Source: Bathynomus jamesi
Taxonomy: Eukaryota > Arthropoda > Malacostraca > Isopoda > Cirolanidae
Direction of reading: 5' to 3'
DNA length: 64,000 bases
Assembly: GCA_023014485.1 (NCBI GenBank)
Contig: JAJOZX010005797.1
Span: forward strand, 162,001-226,000
The first letter of the stretch is position 1, and every line of letters begins with the position of its first letter. The translations under genes were made by a program, and so were the position numbers. Of the stretch, positions 20,454-31,298 are shown piece by piece. The notes under the pieces were generated by a model. That model saw nothing but the letters and a program-made list of their open reading frames with translations. It was not told the origin of the DNA and made no database searches.

Positions 20454-21494
20454 ATGCCATTTTCAGAGGAAGATAAGATTGTAATTAAGCATTATAGACT
20501 AGAAAAGGGATATGGACGAACGAAACTACTCTCCGAATTGCTCAACAAAGGATGGACTCTTGGTGGTTTGGGAAAGCTTCTAAAGAAAATTGACGAGACT
20601 GGGGATATCAAAAGAAGGGAGGAAAGTGGGCGACCAAAAACTGTTCGCATACAAGACAATATTGACGACGTCGAAGAACGTATATTAAGTCAGGAAAACC
20701 AGCCAGCATATCAAAAGAGTTACAATTATCAGAAACTAGTGTGAGACGCATAATTAAAAAGATCTTCAACTAAAACCTTTCAAAAGAGTGCACGATCAAA
20801 AGATTACTCAAACTGATGAGCAGAAACGAGTTCAAAGATCAAAACAAATCTTACGGCGAGTAACATGTGATAAACTTTCAAAGGTTTTTTTCACTAATGA
20901 AAAGACATCCACTGTGGAGCCACCTCGGAACAGTCAAAATGACAGTTTACTCGCACGTCCAGTGTAAGAATGAAATACCTGATAGCAGAATTTTTGCAAC
21001 CAGAAGTCATTTCTCAGCTAGTGTCATGGTGTCAGTTGGCATATCAAAGTTAGGAAAAACATTCATTTATTTTATTGAGCTTGGTGTAAAAGTCAATGCC
21101 GAGTATTATCGAAATACTCTGCTGCGAAACATGCTTCTCGAAATGCAAAATCTGGCCAACGGTGGTTATTATCTTTTTCAGCAAGACGGAGCAACGTCCC
21201 ATACAGCAATAGCAACTGTGGAATACTTAAAAAATAATGTCCCAGAATTACTTTAAGTCCAAAATTGCCCACCTAACAGTCTTGACTTGAACCCTGTTGA
21301 CTATGGAATCTGGGAAAATTTGGCACATAGTTTACAGGAGCAGGGTGAGAAATGTTGATCACTCGCGTCAGCTTCTTGTGGAGAAGTGCGAAAAGATACC
21401 ACAGGAGCAGATCGCTCGAACCATTGATGAGTTTCGTCCAAGATTGAAGAAAATTGTTGAAACAGAAGGGCAACAGATTGCACAATTTTTTTAA
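20454..21494 (+). pseudogene. Tc1/mariner transposase relic with first catalytic Asp changed to Asn
   Basis: Starts at ATG 20454 (MPFSEEDKIVIKHYR) with a helix-turn-helix region ending RREESGRPKT. Frames break near 20708, 20770 and 20880. The catalytic region shows FFTNEK where the family has FTDEK, so the first Asp codon is now Asn (GAT to AAT). The second Asp is kept in LFQQDGATSH, and the third is in LDLNPVDYGIW after an in-frame TAA at about 21254. The C-terminus is present (RPRLKKIVETEG). Dead on several counts. Confidence 0.85.
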
Positions 21495-21865
21495 TAGGAA
21501 TTCCAAAAGAGTAAAATGTTAATTTGATTTCTTTTGTAAACTTAGGATTTAAGTTCCGTTTCGAAATTCAAAATCCTTTTTTTATTTTCATGTTTTTTAA
21601 TGGAGGCATTTCCTATATTTTATAAATCTTATGATGTATTTTATAACTAAAATGAGAATACAAATTTTATTACTAAAGTTTTACCGCCTTTGTGGACTCA
21701 ATCCTCATTAAATCATTAATTTTGAATATAATAATCTGAAAATTGGTGTACATATATACTGTTTACATAGTTTTGCTCTCTATGAGTTTCATTATGATTG
21801 GTTAATAAATGTTGATTTCATGGCTTTTTTTAGAGTGAACCCTTTTTTTTTTGACAGACGGTGTA

Positions 21866-22394
21866 TATATATACAAAATACTAGAATGCCGGTGCGTCTT
21901 AGAGGTGCTCCACCTCTAAGTCCCCCCCTGAGGTGGTCATCATCATCATCATCATATCATGCCATATATAGGGCGTGTGTATATATACTGTACAGTATAT
22001 AATTAAGTTTTTGATACTTTTCAAATCACTATAATAGTAATAGTAATTTATATTCATTTTTGTTTGCAAGGCCTAATATTATTTGAGATTCATAAACTCT
22101 ACTGAAAATATAAACTTTATTGGTGCTACATGAATATGAATTAACTCTAAAGCAGTGTTTTTCAAACTTTTTTCTCGGAACCCAATGGAAGAAAAACACT
22201 TCTCTCCACGACCCAAAAGAATAATAATATCTTCTCACGAGAGTTTTCGTAAAATCAAAACGAAGGGCAACAGTAGTATAGGTGCATTTAAGGAGACAGA
22301 AATGGATCGATTTGAGAAAATCCCCTTTGAGTTCCTCACGTCCATTTATAAGTTACATTTATAAAGTCTATAACATCTATAACAATGTGGCATT
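21866..22394. other. No gene recognised; short hAT-like end
   Basis: Contains a small inverted repeat (CTTAGAGGTGCTCCACCTCTAAG), a (CAT)n run near 21940-21958, and CAGTGTTTTTCAAACTTTTTTC near 22153, which resembles one end of a hAT MITE without a matching right end. Confidence 0.4.
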
Positions 22395-22990
22395 CAATTT
22401 GATTAGTGTAGCATTCCATTTGTCCCGGCCTGCTGCCAATGGGCTTTTAGTTTCCCTATAGCTATTGTGATATCATCTGTTGTGAAGTCAAAGTCCGTTA
22501 TAGTTTCTCTTGTAACTCCTTCAAAGAATGCGTTTCTGTCGTTTATCAGTTTTAGGGGTACTGAAAGATAATTCATACTGAGCTCTAATATTTCAGATAC
22601 TTCTTTTAGATCATCGGTAAAACATTGTTTTCATTCTTCAAATCTCCGATAGTAGCATGATTTTTAATTGGACTTTTTGCAAAATTATGGAAGTATTTTG
22701 AGTTAACCTTTATCGCTTCCATAGCGTCATATTCTTTCTCTGTATGGTTTTCAGTTAGACACTGTATGACCGAATCTATGCTCTCCAGTTTATCATTTAA
22801 TATTTTTTCTGATGTTGTTTTTGTAGTTTCTTAATTTTACAGCCACTTTTTTCTCTTGCGGAACATTGACCTCTTTTGTCTCTCGAACCCGTTTTTTATT
22901 CCTCATTTTTTTTTTTTAGGGGAAATTATGCCTTTCCACAATTTCTAGCGTCTTCTCTTCTTCTAGGGCTATTAGCATCTTTTCCTTAAA
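22395..22990 (-). mobile_element. Fragment of a CR1-like LINE (same family as 47750-51697)
   Basis: Reading the minus strand with frame changes gives pieces matching the region between endonuclease and reverse transcriptase of the LINE at 49507-50100. Examples are ALEEEKTLEIVE near 22960, SPIKNHATIGDL near 22660, and the ITDFDFTTDDI / IGKLKAH motif near 22450. It is heavily mutated and truncated at both ends. Confidence 0.65.
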
Positions 22991-23109
22991 GATGGTTTTC
23001 CATCTTTAAAGAAAGATTTATAAGCCTTGGAGTGAAAATTAAAAATTTCGAATTTGTGGTTACTGCTTCCCGGAGAAGCGACGCCACTCTTAAATATAAT
23101 TCATGAAGT

Positions 23110-23170
23110 CTCCCCGTAACCTAATCTAACCTTAGGTTAGGTTAAGTTAGGTTAGGTTTGTTTAACTTAA
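23110..23170. repeat. Interstitial TTAGG-like telomeric words
   Basis: CCTAATCTAACCTTAGGTTAGGTTAAGTTAGG forms a small palindrome of TTAGG units; more units lie at 23783 and 23955-23975. TTAGG is the common arthropod telomere repeat, but such words are also frequent dispersed in arthropod DNA. Confidence 0.7.
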
Positions 23171-23739
23171 CCTACTCCTACCGCTTCAAAGACACCTCAT
23201 AAAAGGATCTGAGAACGGCGTGACGTTATCACATCAAAATTTTAATGACTGATGTTGCATCTAAAGATTCATGGACAGTTGTCCTTGCTTTAAAATTAAT
23301 ACAGTCGTGTGGAAAAGAAGAAAATTGTTATTATTAAGCATTGAAAATAACTGAATTTAACATACATTTTCCATGGCGTCGGTGAAATTACAAACAAGAT
23401 TAGTTGACGTCTCATTTTTGCATTCTTCACTTGAATGAGTGAGGATGCTAGGGACTCTCCTTTCACGCGAATAATAGCCCTAAAAAGGCTATAAAACCTG
23501 AACGCATCCGCATACTCTGAAAAATAATATCTTCGTGTTACTTAATAATTATTTAACATTCACCTCAAATGGATTTTTTTTTTTTTTTTTTTTAAATCAA
23601 CAGGAATTCCATGAATTCTCGAAATTTCTGCTCTCTGTTCGAACAGTGTGAATAGGGTATTATTCCAATGAAGCTAAGTTTAAGAATAGCGGACAATTTT
23701 TTTGTTTTATTTAAAAAAAACAAATTGATTATTATTAGT

Positions 23740-24045
23740 CTTTTAATAGACCATACAACCGCATGTAAGTGGTTTTTTGTAGGTTAGGTTAGAGTAATTA
23801 CCTTAGAATTTTTGCTTTCCCATGCTAAACATGGGACTAGTTCGTATAGTGTATACCTAGATATTTGGGCGATTACTGTAATTATAGTAGCCGAAATCCA
23901 TATTGGGCTCCAAATAAATCGCCCAACAGAGCATACAACCACATGTAAGTGTTTTTATGTGAGTTAGGTTAGGTTAGGTTAGATTAGATTTAATTGGCGT
24001 CCAATATGGATTTCAGCTGTAATTAAATAGCTGAAGACAGACTGT
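23740..24045. repeat. Direct and inverted repeat pair around TTAGG words
   Basis: ATACAACCGCATGTAAGTGG (23753) recurs as ATACAACCACATGTAAGTG (23934), each followed by GTTAGGTTAG. CCGAAATCCATATTGGGC (23892) is inverted at 24000 (TCCAATATGGATTTCAGC). It is possibly a small decayed element. Confidence 0.5.
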
Positions 24046-24073
24046 CAGTAATTCAGCCATTTATAGTTGTTTT

Positions 24074-24980
24074 TTGGAGATAAGCAAAGCATATGATAGC
24101 GTGAATCAAAATATTCTATTTAAAAAATTAAAACATATGGTGGAACATTCCTGTCTTCTAAACTTATTGAAACTTTGGTACACACACCAAACTTTTACTG
24201 TTAGAAGGGGCAATGTATTGTCCGAATGTTTTGGTTCCTCATGCGGAGTTAGACAAGAGTCCTTTCTCTCTCCTCTGCTGTTTAATATATATATTCATGG
24301 ATTAATTGCTTCTTTTAATGAGGCAAGAGTGGGATGCTGTATAGATGACATGAGGATAAATAACTTGGTCTATGCCAATGATATGGTGTTAATAAGCCCT
24401 TCGGTGAAAGGTCTGAATTGTCGTATAAATTTTGTGGGTCGTATTCTCAGAGCTATGACATTAATTTTAATGTTACTAAAACTAAGGTTATGCAATTCAA
24501 TCCCAAACGCTCAAACCAAACAGCTGATATTATTCTCAAATTGAGAGACGAACCAATAGAGCAGGTACAAGAATTTAAATATCTGGGTGAAATTACCACC
24601 AGCTCCTTGAGTGACGACTTAGACATAAGGAATAATATCGAAGTTACTGTGCTGAGGCAAACATGATTATAAGCCACTTCAAATTCTGTACAAGCGAAGC
24701 TAAAGACACTATTTTCATACTTTCTGCATTTATACTTATGGCAGCAACTCTGGGTTAATTATAAAAAGGTTCTGCAAAACCCTCAATTTACTTGACAACA
24801 GATCCTTAGACTGCTTCATAAGTTACCTAGAAGATGCTCAGCCTTTCAAATGTTCGCGAACTGCAACGTTCCAAGCCTACCTGAGGTAACAGGACGTGCC
24901 CAATATAGTTTAATGCGAAGCATTAAAAACTCAGATAATCTAGTTGTCCTAGTTATTCATCAGTCCTGCTTTATGTCTTC
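24074..24980 (+). pseudogene. Reverse transcriptase fragment with YADD changed to YAND
   Basis: Motifs in order: DISKAYDSV-like first Asp block (ISKAYDSVNQ), VRQESFLSPLLFNIYI, and NLVYANDMVLISPS, where the catalytic YADD has become YAND. After a frame break near 24430 the thumb-like region follows (FKYLGEITTSSLSDD), then a degraded tail with DNRSLDCF and LWQQLWVNY-like pieces. The lost Asp and the breaks mean no activity. Confidence 0.8.
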
Positions 24981-25087
24981 TTCACTGTGGCCTTCTTGAT
25001 ATGAAAGTGTGTGTCTACAACGCCACTTAATTCCTGCATTAGCCATCTCATTACATGTACTTTTTATTTTTATGAAACTGCTATTAC

Positions 25088-25092
<5 letters not shown>

Positions 25093-25127
<35 letters not shown>

Positions 25128-25142
25128 CATTATTATTATTTC
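25093..25142. repeat. (ATT)n microsatellite
   Basis: About 16 ATT units with one ATC interruption. Confidence 0.95.
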
Positions 25143-25480
25143 TCGTCTCCTTACGTGTGTTATTGTTATTTCCTTATTACCGTAGTCCTTTTTTGTTTTT
25201 GTTTTAAAAGTTAGTGTTTGATTAGTTGTATCGTTGATTACCTTGATGGATACTGTACCTTTTTTGTCATTATCATAATTTTTGTAGTCTTAGTAGTGGG
25301 TAGGTTTTTATACTCTTATTATTACTTGTTTCAGTACGTGTCGTATGTTTATCTCCTTCAGTAATAATTCTTAGTTTGTTTTTAAATGTATTATTGTCTG
25401 ATTTATCTTTCATATTGACAAGCATATTATACGATGTTGGGATTTATGTCCTACCAATAAACATTATCATTATCAATTAA

Positions 25481-25861
25481 TCGTCCAAATATCTAAATAT
25501 CGAAGTAGGCCTCACCAAGTTGACTTGGAACGCGAGTTTAAATCTGTTTACAGTAAGGTTCATTTTTCAATGAATTTAGTGGCAAAATAGCCTCTTCTTA
25601 CAATCGGTGTTCTATACGCTACACCAACTAGTTCCATGTTTAATTATTATTATTTATCGATTTATTTACAATTTCTATTTAATAAAACCACTTTTTCATG
25701 GCATAAAAGACTATTCACAATTTATTGATTATTTTATTTTGTCCACTATTACGAGTATTAACTTTTACCTTCAAATAAATGTTCATCATTACTAGAAATG
25801 TACATACATACATACAGCTGAGGAGAACTAGATTTAATCACTCCTATGGATATGAAAAATC
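25481..25861. other. Nothing recognised
   Basis: AT-rich sequence between two LINE fragments, with a short (CATA)n near 25804. Confidence 0.3.
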
Positions 25862-27078
25862 TCTTCCTTCATGCAGGAAGGAGGGGCCAAGGGTGAATGG
25901 CCGCAAAAACGCCCCCTCCCCTTCTACAGAGGAATAAAAACGAAAATCAAGGTTCAGGTTTTTCGAGATGCCTGGACAGTCTGCGTTTGAAAGGTTGGAG
26001 GTCATAGACAGGGGGGAAAAATGGACTGAGAAAAATTATTACACAGTTGACCGTTTGAGTAGATGAAAGATTGAATGTACTGATTAAGCGTTAAAGAGTT
26101 GGACAGAAAAGGAAGTAGAATGTGTCGAAAGTCGGGTACTGCATGCTCTCCTTAAAGGAGGTGGCAAGCATTTAGTGTTAGAGAGTTCAGAAGAGCAGTG
26201 TCCGTTATAATAGCGATAGTAAAGTGAGAGTGAGGCAATATTGCGGCGAAGAGAGAGGGAATGAAGGCAGTCAGTAAAAAGCAGGGAATTGATGAGACGA
26301 AAAGTCTTTGATTCCACCCAGTTAAGTAGAGCTGTGTGGGTTGAACCACCCAACACATGAGAACCGTACTCCATACAGGGGGACAATACCCTGTACAGAG
26401 AGAGCGAGTGGGGATGAAGAAACTGCGGAGCCGGTATAAACACCTAACCTCTTAGAAGCTGTATGTCACCTTTCCAGGAAAGATCACGAGAAAGGGAAAC
26501 GCCAAGAATGTTGAGAAAAGAGGAAGGATTGAGTTGTGTGTTGAAGATAAGGGGATAGTCGTGTGGAAGATTGTGACGAGTAGACAGATAGAGGAATTGA
26601 GTTTTTGAGGCATTGAAAGCCACAAGATTTTTCTGCCCCGATCAGAGATAAACAAAGATCAGAGGTCAGGTATACCATAGCGGTCCTATGCGAAGCATGG
26701 GAGTGACTGTTGAGAAAAACACTTTGTGAAGCGGGTGGAGAAGTAAAGAGTGGAATCATCAGCATAGGAGTGGATAGGATAGGAAGTGCGACTTAATAGA
26801 TCATTGATAAATAAAAGGAGAAGAGTGAATGACACGAAACAACCCTAAGGAACACTACTGTTAATAGCTTTAGTTGAAGAACAGTGGCTATCTTCAACCG
26901 CATTAATAGATCCGCCAGAAAGAAAATCAGACATGAAGACACAGATAGAAGGATAGAAACCGAAGTAGGGCAATTTGGAAATTGAAGATTTGTGCCGGAT
27001 TCTATCAAAAAATTTTGCAATAGCAAAAGTTTCACCGAAATCCCGAAAGGAGTATAACCAAAGCAGGGGCGTACACAG
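25862..27078 (-). mobile_element. LINE fragment (family of 12112/13605/42060)
   Basis: The minus strand encodes, with frame breaks, FGETFAIAKFFDRI and an SSTKAINSSVP piece near 26850-27010, a YADD-region relic (LMIPLFTSPPASQSV), then FPFLVIFPGKVTYS, MEYGSHVLGGSTHTALL and SLYYRYYNGHCSSEL. The 3' tail (CATGAAGGAAG-like) is at about 25870. Truncated at the 5' end by the CA/TA repeat. Confidence 0.82.
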
Positions 27079-27099
27079 CATTTCTTAATTAAATGGGGA

Positions 27100-27101
<2 letters not shown>

Positions 27102-27133
<32 letters not shown>

Positions 27134-27148
27134 TATATATATATATAT

Positions 27149-27196
<48 letters not shown>
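27102..27196. repeat. (CA)n-(TA)n compound microsatellite
   Basis: ACACACAC to 27131, TA, a second CA run, then TA to 27196. Confidence 0.97.
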
Positions 27197-27198
<2 letters not shown>

Positions 27199-27452
27199 TA
27201 CTGTTTGTACGTACTACATACATTATCTAACACTCCCACTAAAACCCTCAATTACACACACACAAGGATATACAGGGATCACCTACCTCAGATGTCCAGT
27301 GTTACCATCCACGACAAGGTTGGAGGTAATACCTCTATTATTACGTCATGTAAGACCAGTATTCTCCATTAACAAGCCTCATAAGCTGATTCCATTTCTA
27401 TCTGTTACTCCACACTTATTCACACATTTGACAAACGTCGTAACGACACTTT

Positions 27453-27520
27453 CCGTTGATCAGTGAAGTTAAGCGACATTGGGTCTAGATCGTAGTTGGA
27501 TGTAGTCCAGATGATGTAGC
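27453..27520 (+). pseudogene. 5S rRNA-like relic (possible SINE3-type head)
   Basis: GATCAGTGAAGTTAAGCGAC, then ATTGGGTCTAGATC, then GTAGTTGGATG and GACCCG follow the order and spacing of the central part of animal 5S rRNA, including its internal promoter boxes (A box at AAGTTAAGC and C box around GTTGGATG). The 5' third and the 3' end do not match well. It is either a 5S pseudogene or the head of a 5S-derived SINE. Confidence 0.6.
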
Positions 27521-27906
27521 GACCCGTGGTTCGGATCCACCTAAAGCTGTAATTCCCCTCCGTCATATAACCTTAGATGTTCGAAGGAGTTTAAACAACC
27601 CCCATTAAAAATTGCTAATTACATCCTTCTATGTTTTACCCGAGCTTCCTCGACCTCTTAAACCAACAGACTCATTTTATACGCGTCTTTAAAATTCTAT
27701 CATTATTAATTTTTTCCGCGTGCCCTTACCAAGCATGCTATCCTTCATTCTTATCTCCAATAACATTCTCATTCCACACCTTTTCCGAATATCCAGATTT
27801 CTCATACGGTTAATCTGTTTTATGCCACTTATGCTTCTCAGATTACTCATTTCAATTGCTCTCACTTCTGACAGTGAACTATCATGCCAAACAAGGGTCT
27901 CAAATT
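27521..27906. other. Nothing recognised
   Basis: No repeat ends or coding homology seen; it may be the body of the 5S-headed element. Confidence 0.3.
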
Positions 27907-27914
27907 CAAATAAG

Positions 27915-28503
27915 CAGTGCTGGGCAGCGCAAACGAAAATTCACTTGCGCAAGCGCAAATGCGCAAACCCATACCTTGCGCAAGCGCAAATGCGCAAACT
28001 TCTCGAAACTTGCTTGCGCAAACGCAAACGCAAACTATTTATATATACAGGGTTTTCCAAAAAAAAAAATAGGTGCGTTTTTTTTGGGACACCCTGTATA
28101 AAATTAAATTTATAGTAAATCAAATCAAATCAAATCAAAAGACTTTATTAACAGACACACCTCCCTCTTGATGGTGGCCGCGATGGTTGGCTTTCTGTTC
28201 TGTTTGTTCCACAGAGCTTGGGCCTTGGCTTTCACCTACATGAATATAGATAAAAAATTAATATTATTCAAAAACAAAATGTTTATAAAATAATAAAATA
28301 TATTATTGAGTACTGACAAGTCTTAAATGATTAAACAAGTGCTTTATTTAATAATATTTAAGAATTATTATTTATTAATGACCTTGGTTTGCGCACAAGT
28401 TTGCGCAAGAATTGGCGCAAACGCAAATGCGCAACCGAAATCACACTTGCGCAATTGCGCAATTTGCGTTTTGCGCAAGTGTTTGCGCAAGTGCCCAGCA
28501 CTG
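27915..28503. mobile_element. hAT element with TGCGCAAACG word arrays; perfect 8-bp TSD CAAATAAG
   Basis: CAGTGCTGGGCA at the left is the inverse of TGCCCAGCACTG at the right. CAAATAAG is exactly repeated at 27907-27914 and 28504-28511. The subterminal arrays are TTGCGCAAGCGCAAATGCGC words (27930-28035 and 28388-28490). The core contains a 53-bp miniature element, a (CAAAT)n run and no transposase domain. Confidence 0.92.
28046..28098. mobile_element. 53-bp miniature inverted-repeat element
   Basis: TACAGGGTTTTCCAAAAAAAA faces TTTTTTTTGGGACACCCTGTA with only about 12 bases between. TA at both edges and the AGGGTG-type tip suggest a Tc1/mariner-derived MITE, extremely short. Confidence 0.65.
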
Positions 28504-28511
28504 CAAATAAG

Positions 28512-28964
28512 TGTTGGCACCTTTATGTAAACCTCTCGCATACTTCCTCCCCACCATTGATTTTATTGTATACTACTGACTTGCTTTTCCTGTTTTATTC
28601 TCCTTTCAACTTTCAACGTACTCGTATACCTCTCTTATCAATGAAGGACCTTCAGATATTTAAATTCCTTCACAATATTTAGCTTGCACTACAGTGTCCC
28701 CGTGTAATATATAATAATAGCAATTTAAGATTAATACTTACCTTAATTAATAATTCTTAGTCATGATTTAGGTATTACTAATAATAACTATCTGTTTTAT
28801 TTTAAATTAAGAGCCCAGTAAAGCCTAAAGCTTAAGGACCAAAAAATTAACTAAAAATAAATAGTCCATCTTGACAATTATTTATGTCATCGTAAATTGT
28901 AAAAGTACTATATTTATTTTATTATCTTGTTAATAAAGGTTATTCAGTTTAATTGAATATTCAG
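28512..28964. other. Nothing recognised
   Basis: AT-rich sequence with no identifiable element or gene. Confidence 0.3.
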
Positions 28965-29426
28965 TTCAATACTATAGTTCAATGCATGTTCGTCTGTCCG
29001 TCTGTCTCGTTTTCAGGTCCAAACGGCTCGGACCGATTTTCATGAAACTTAGTGACAAAACCCTGTGGGATCCCTGGAGTGTTTTTAGCGACTTTTTTCT
29101 CAGATCGAGTGTCCCCCAAAAGATTTATAATATACTAAAACAAGAAACACTTAAATTCCAAGATTTTGGCCCATTGGTCTTGGGATGTGAAGTTGAAAAT
29201 TTTCGTGAGCTTCAATTAAAATTTGTGGAGCTACATTTAAAATTTAAGTGATTCGTGAGCTAATTGTAAATGTTAAACTTTAACTTACTTTATTAATTTT
29301 CTTAAAATTATTATTACATATTAGTACCACGACTGTACAGTAAATATGTATTTCCCGAATGGTAATAACAGCCTTCCGCAGGAAACAAGGACAAATATCC
29401 CGCCCATGGGGCGGGTATTTTTGCTA
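28965..29426 (+). mobile_element. Non-autonomous Helitron-like element
   Basis: The right end has the hairpin CCCGCCCATGGGGCGGG (about 29399-29415), 7-8 bases, then CTAG at 29423-29426 followed by T, the canonical Helitron 3' structure. The 5' part has the GTCTGTCCGTCTGTC and AAACGGCTCGGACCGATTTT words common in arthropod non-autonomous Helitrons. The 5' edge is approximate. Confidence 0.65.
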
Positions 29427-29547
29427 GTTCTATTAAAACATGGAGCGCCTCAAAGAAATATATAAAACATCCTTTGGAATTCATTCATAAAAAAATGCTC
29501 GCCAAACTTCTCAAATAACGATATCAGACAAAGTCAAACTTCTCTAA

Positions 29548-30063
29548 TCTATATAATATAATAAGAGAGCTGTCCGTCCGTCTGTCTGTCTGTCTGTCCG
29601 TCCGTCACACTTTCAGAAATTGTTAGAAAAAATTGTGAGAAAAAAAATTCAGAAATTGTAAAAAAAATTCAGAAATTGTATTACGGGCGGCAATGTGAAG
29701 CTCAAGATTTTCATGACTGTGTTCTTTTCTGTAGTTTAGCAATGGGGAAGGGTGAGGGTGCGGGGAAGGGTGGGAGTGGGGGGAAGGGTGAGGGTGCGGG
29801 GAAGGGTGGGAGTGGGGGGAAGGGTTGGGGTGGGCGGAAGGGTGGGGGTGGGGGTAATGGGGGATGGTGTGGTAATGGGGAGGGGTGGGGGTAATGGGGG
29901 AGGGGGTTAGCCCCCAAGTTGTATGAATGGGGGTGAGGAGGTTTTGGGAGATACCAGATTCAGAAATGTTGACACAATGTGAAGCTCAAAATTTTCACGG
30001 CTGGGTTCTTTTTTTGTAGTTTAGCCTGTCTAACCGTCAGCGAAGTGACGGGAACTGTACTAG
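29548..30063 (+). mobile_element. Non-autonomous Helitron-like element carrying a G-rich minisatellite
   Basis: It begins TCTATATAATATAATAAGAG after an A and continues with CTGTCCGTCCGTCTGTC. It ends with a short stem (CGTCAGCGAAGTGACG), about 9 bases and CTAG followed by T. Inside are GTGAAGCTCAAAATTTTCAC words shared with 9060-9420 and a G-rich minisatellite. Confidence 0.65.
29740..29935 (+). repeat. G-rich minisatellite of 18-bp units
   Basis: About ten units of GGGGAAGGGTGRGRGTGS type in tandem, with alternating unit variants in the first half. Many runs of three or more G lie close together, so intramolecular G-quadruplexes are plausible on the plus strand. Confidence 0.9.
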
Positions 30064-31104
30064 TGCTTATTAAAACCAATCATCTCCCTATCAAACACGT
30101 CATCGTTATAACAGTTCACTGCAAAGTAAAGTTGTTTCATATGTACAGACCACTGTTTCTAAGAAAAGTAATTGCTCCATTTTACCAAATATCGAACGAT
30201 TTGGAATAAATTTTATTTGTAATGTCCATATAATTGGTTCAAAATCGGTTCAGAAAGGAAAGTTGTTCCAACACAGTGAGATAAAGTTGTTACATAAAAA
30301 GTTGTTCCTTAAAAAATAAATACTCCATTTACAGAATGAACCAATTATGGAGCGATTTCTTTGTAAAACGAATGGTCCACCATTGAAGCCGTTGAAGCAA
30401 CTTTAATTTCTGGACCGATTTTTAACCAATCTGTTTTGATAACTTCACCTTCCCTACTCCGCACGGTTAAACCACTGAATTTCCTATACAGTTTTGTAAT
30501 AGAAATGCAAATGCATAATTGTCGATAACACATTTTTTACCAGGGATTGAAAGGAGACGGAAACCCCTTGTCAGAGACACGCAATTAGGTCTAGCTCAGG
30601 TGAGATTGGTTAAGTTAGCATAGGCGCTAGATTTAATAAAGGCTTTGTAATTTTTTAAAAGTATCGTTCATTTTGCGGTCTTGAGAATATTCTTTTTCGC
30701 AAAAATGGGTTTATATGTTTTCGGAAAGAAATTCATCAAAATTAATTATCCCTAAAAATTACTAATTACAATTTTGTGGATTTTCTGCGGTTTTATTTTT
30801 TTATACACAAAAAAATAATAATAATAATTAATTACTAATTATAAACCTTTGGTGCATTTTTGGCGAGTGTACTTCAGTATAAAAGATTTCCAAAATACAA
30901 AAATGGAGCAATATCATATTTGACAGAGTTTATTTTCACAACAATTAGCGTGGGTTTTTATTATCATATTTTGAATATCATACTTGCCAACATTTTAAAA
31001 AGCAAAACCGGAAGGATGTGAATCAATGCCAGGGAGTCCGGGAGCATGACTACTCCCCACGGGAAATCTTTGAAAATCTAGCTTTAAATGATTCACTCTA
31101 GTCG
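30064..31104. other. Nothing recognised
   Basis: No gene, no inverted ends. Short local repeats only (AAAGTTGTTCC words near 30260-30310). Confidence 0.3.
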
Positions 31105-31298
31105 CAGTGTTTCCCAACCGGGGGCCATATGGCTCCCTGGGGGCCATGGCACATTTGAAGGGGGCCACAGGAAAATGTTATTTTGTAAAATAGAGTTAAA
31201 TCTGCATATTACCTACTGAAAATAATGCTTATGGGGTCCACGGGAAAAAATAAGGTTCCTAAGGGGGGCCATAAGCCAAAACCGGTTGGGAACCACTG
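31105..31298. mobile_element. 194-bp hAT-type MITE
   Basis: CAGTGTTTCCCAACCGGGGGCC at the left is the inverse of the right end CCGGTTGGGAACCACTG. The interior repeats GGGGGCCATATGGC-like words in both orientations. The target duplication is not clear (TAGTCG against GAGTCG at offset positions). Confidence 0.65.

Larger units (their letters stand above)
19616..21863 (+). mobile_element. Tc1/mariner element with TIRs and TA flanks, hosting a hAT
   Basis: CACCGTCTGCCAAAAAAAAG at the left is the inverse of the right end (CTTTTTTTTTTGACAGACGGTG), both followed inward by GGTTCACTCTAAAAA or its inverse. TA occurs at both edges. The element lies about 80 bp upstream of the splice site of the membrane-protein exon, i.e. 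within that gene's intron if the gene continues upstream. It carries a transposase relic and a 555-bp hAT. Confidence 0.88.
24062..25480 (+). mobile_element. Non-LTR retrotransposon 3' part (second LINE family)
   Basis: It runs from the reverse transcriptase palm through the connection domain to a 3' region ending ATGTTGGGATTTATGTCC and AATAAACATTATCATTATC. An (ATT)n run lies in its 3' part. No target duplication was identified; it is 5'-truncated. Confidence 0.75.

Noticed and set aside
23110..23170. True telomeric tract
   Set aside because: Only a few imperfect TTAGG units, including both orientations; dispersed words of this kind are common in arthropod DNA.
29676..29917. Gly-rich and Pro-rich open frames
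   Set aside because: Both arise from the 18-bp G-rich minisatellite.
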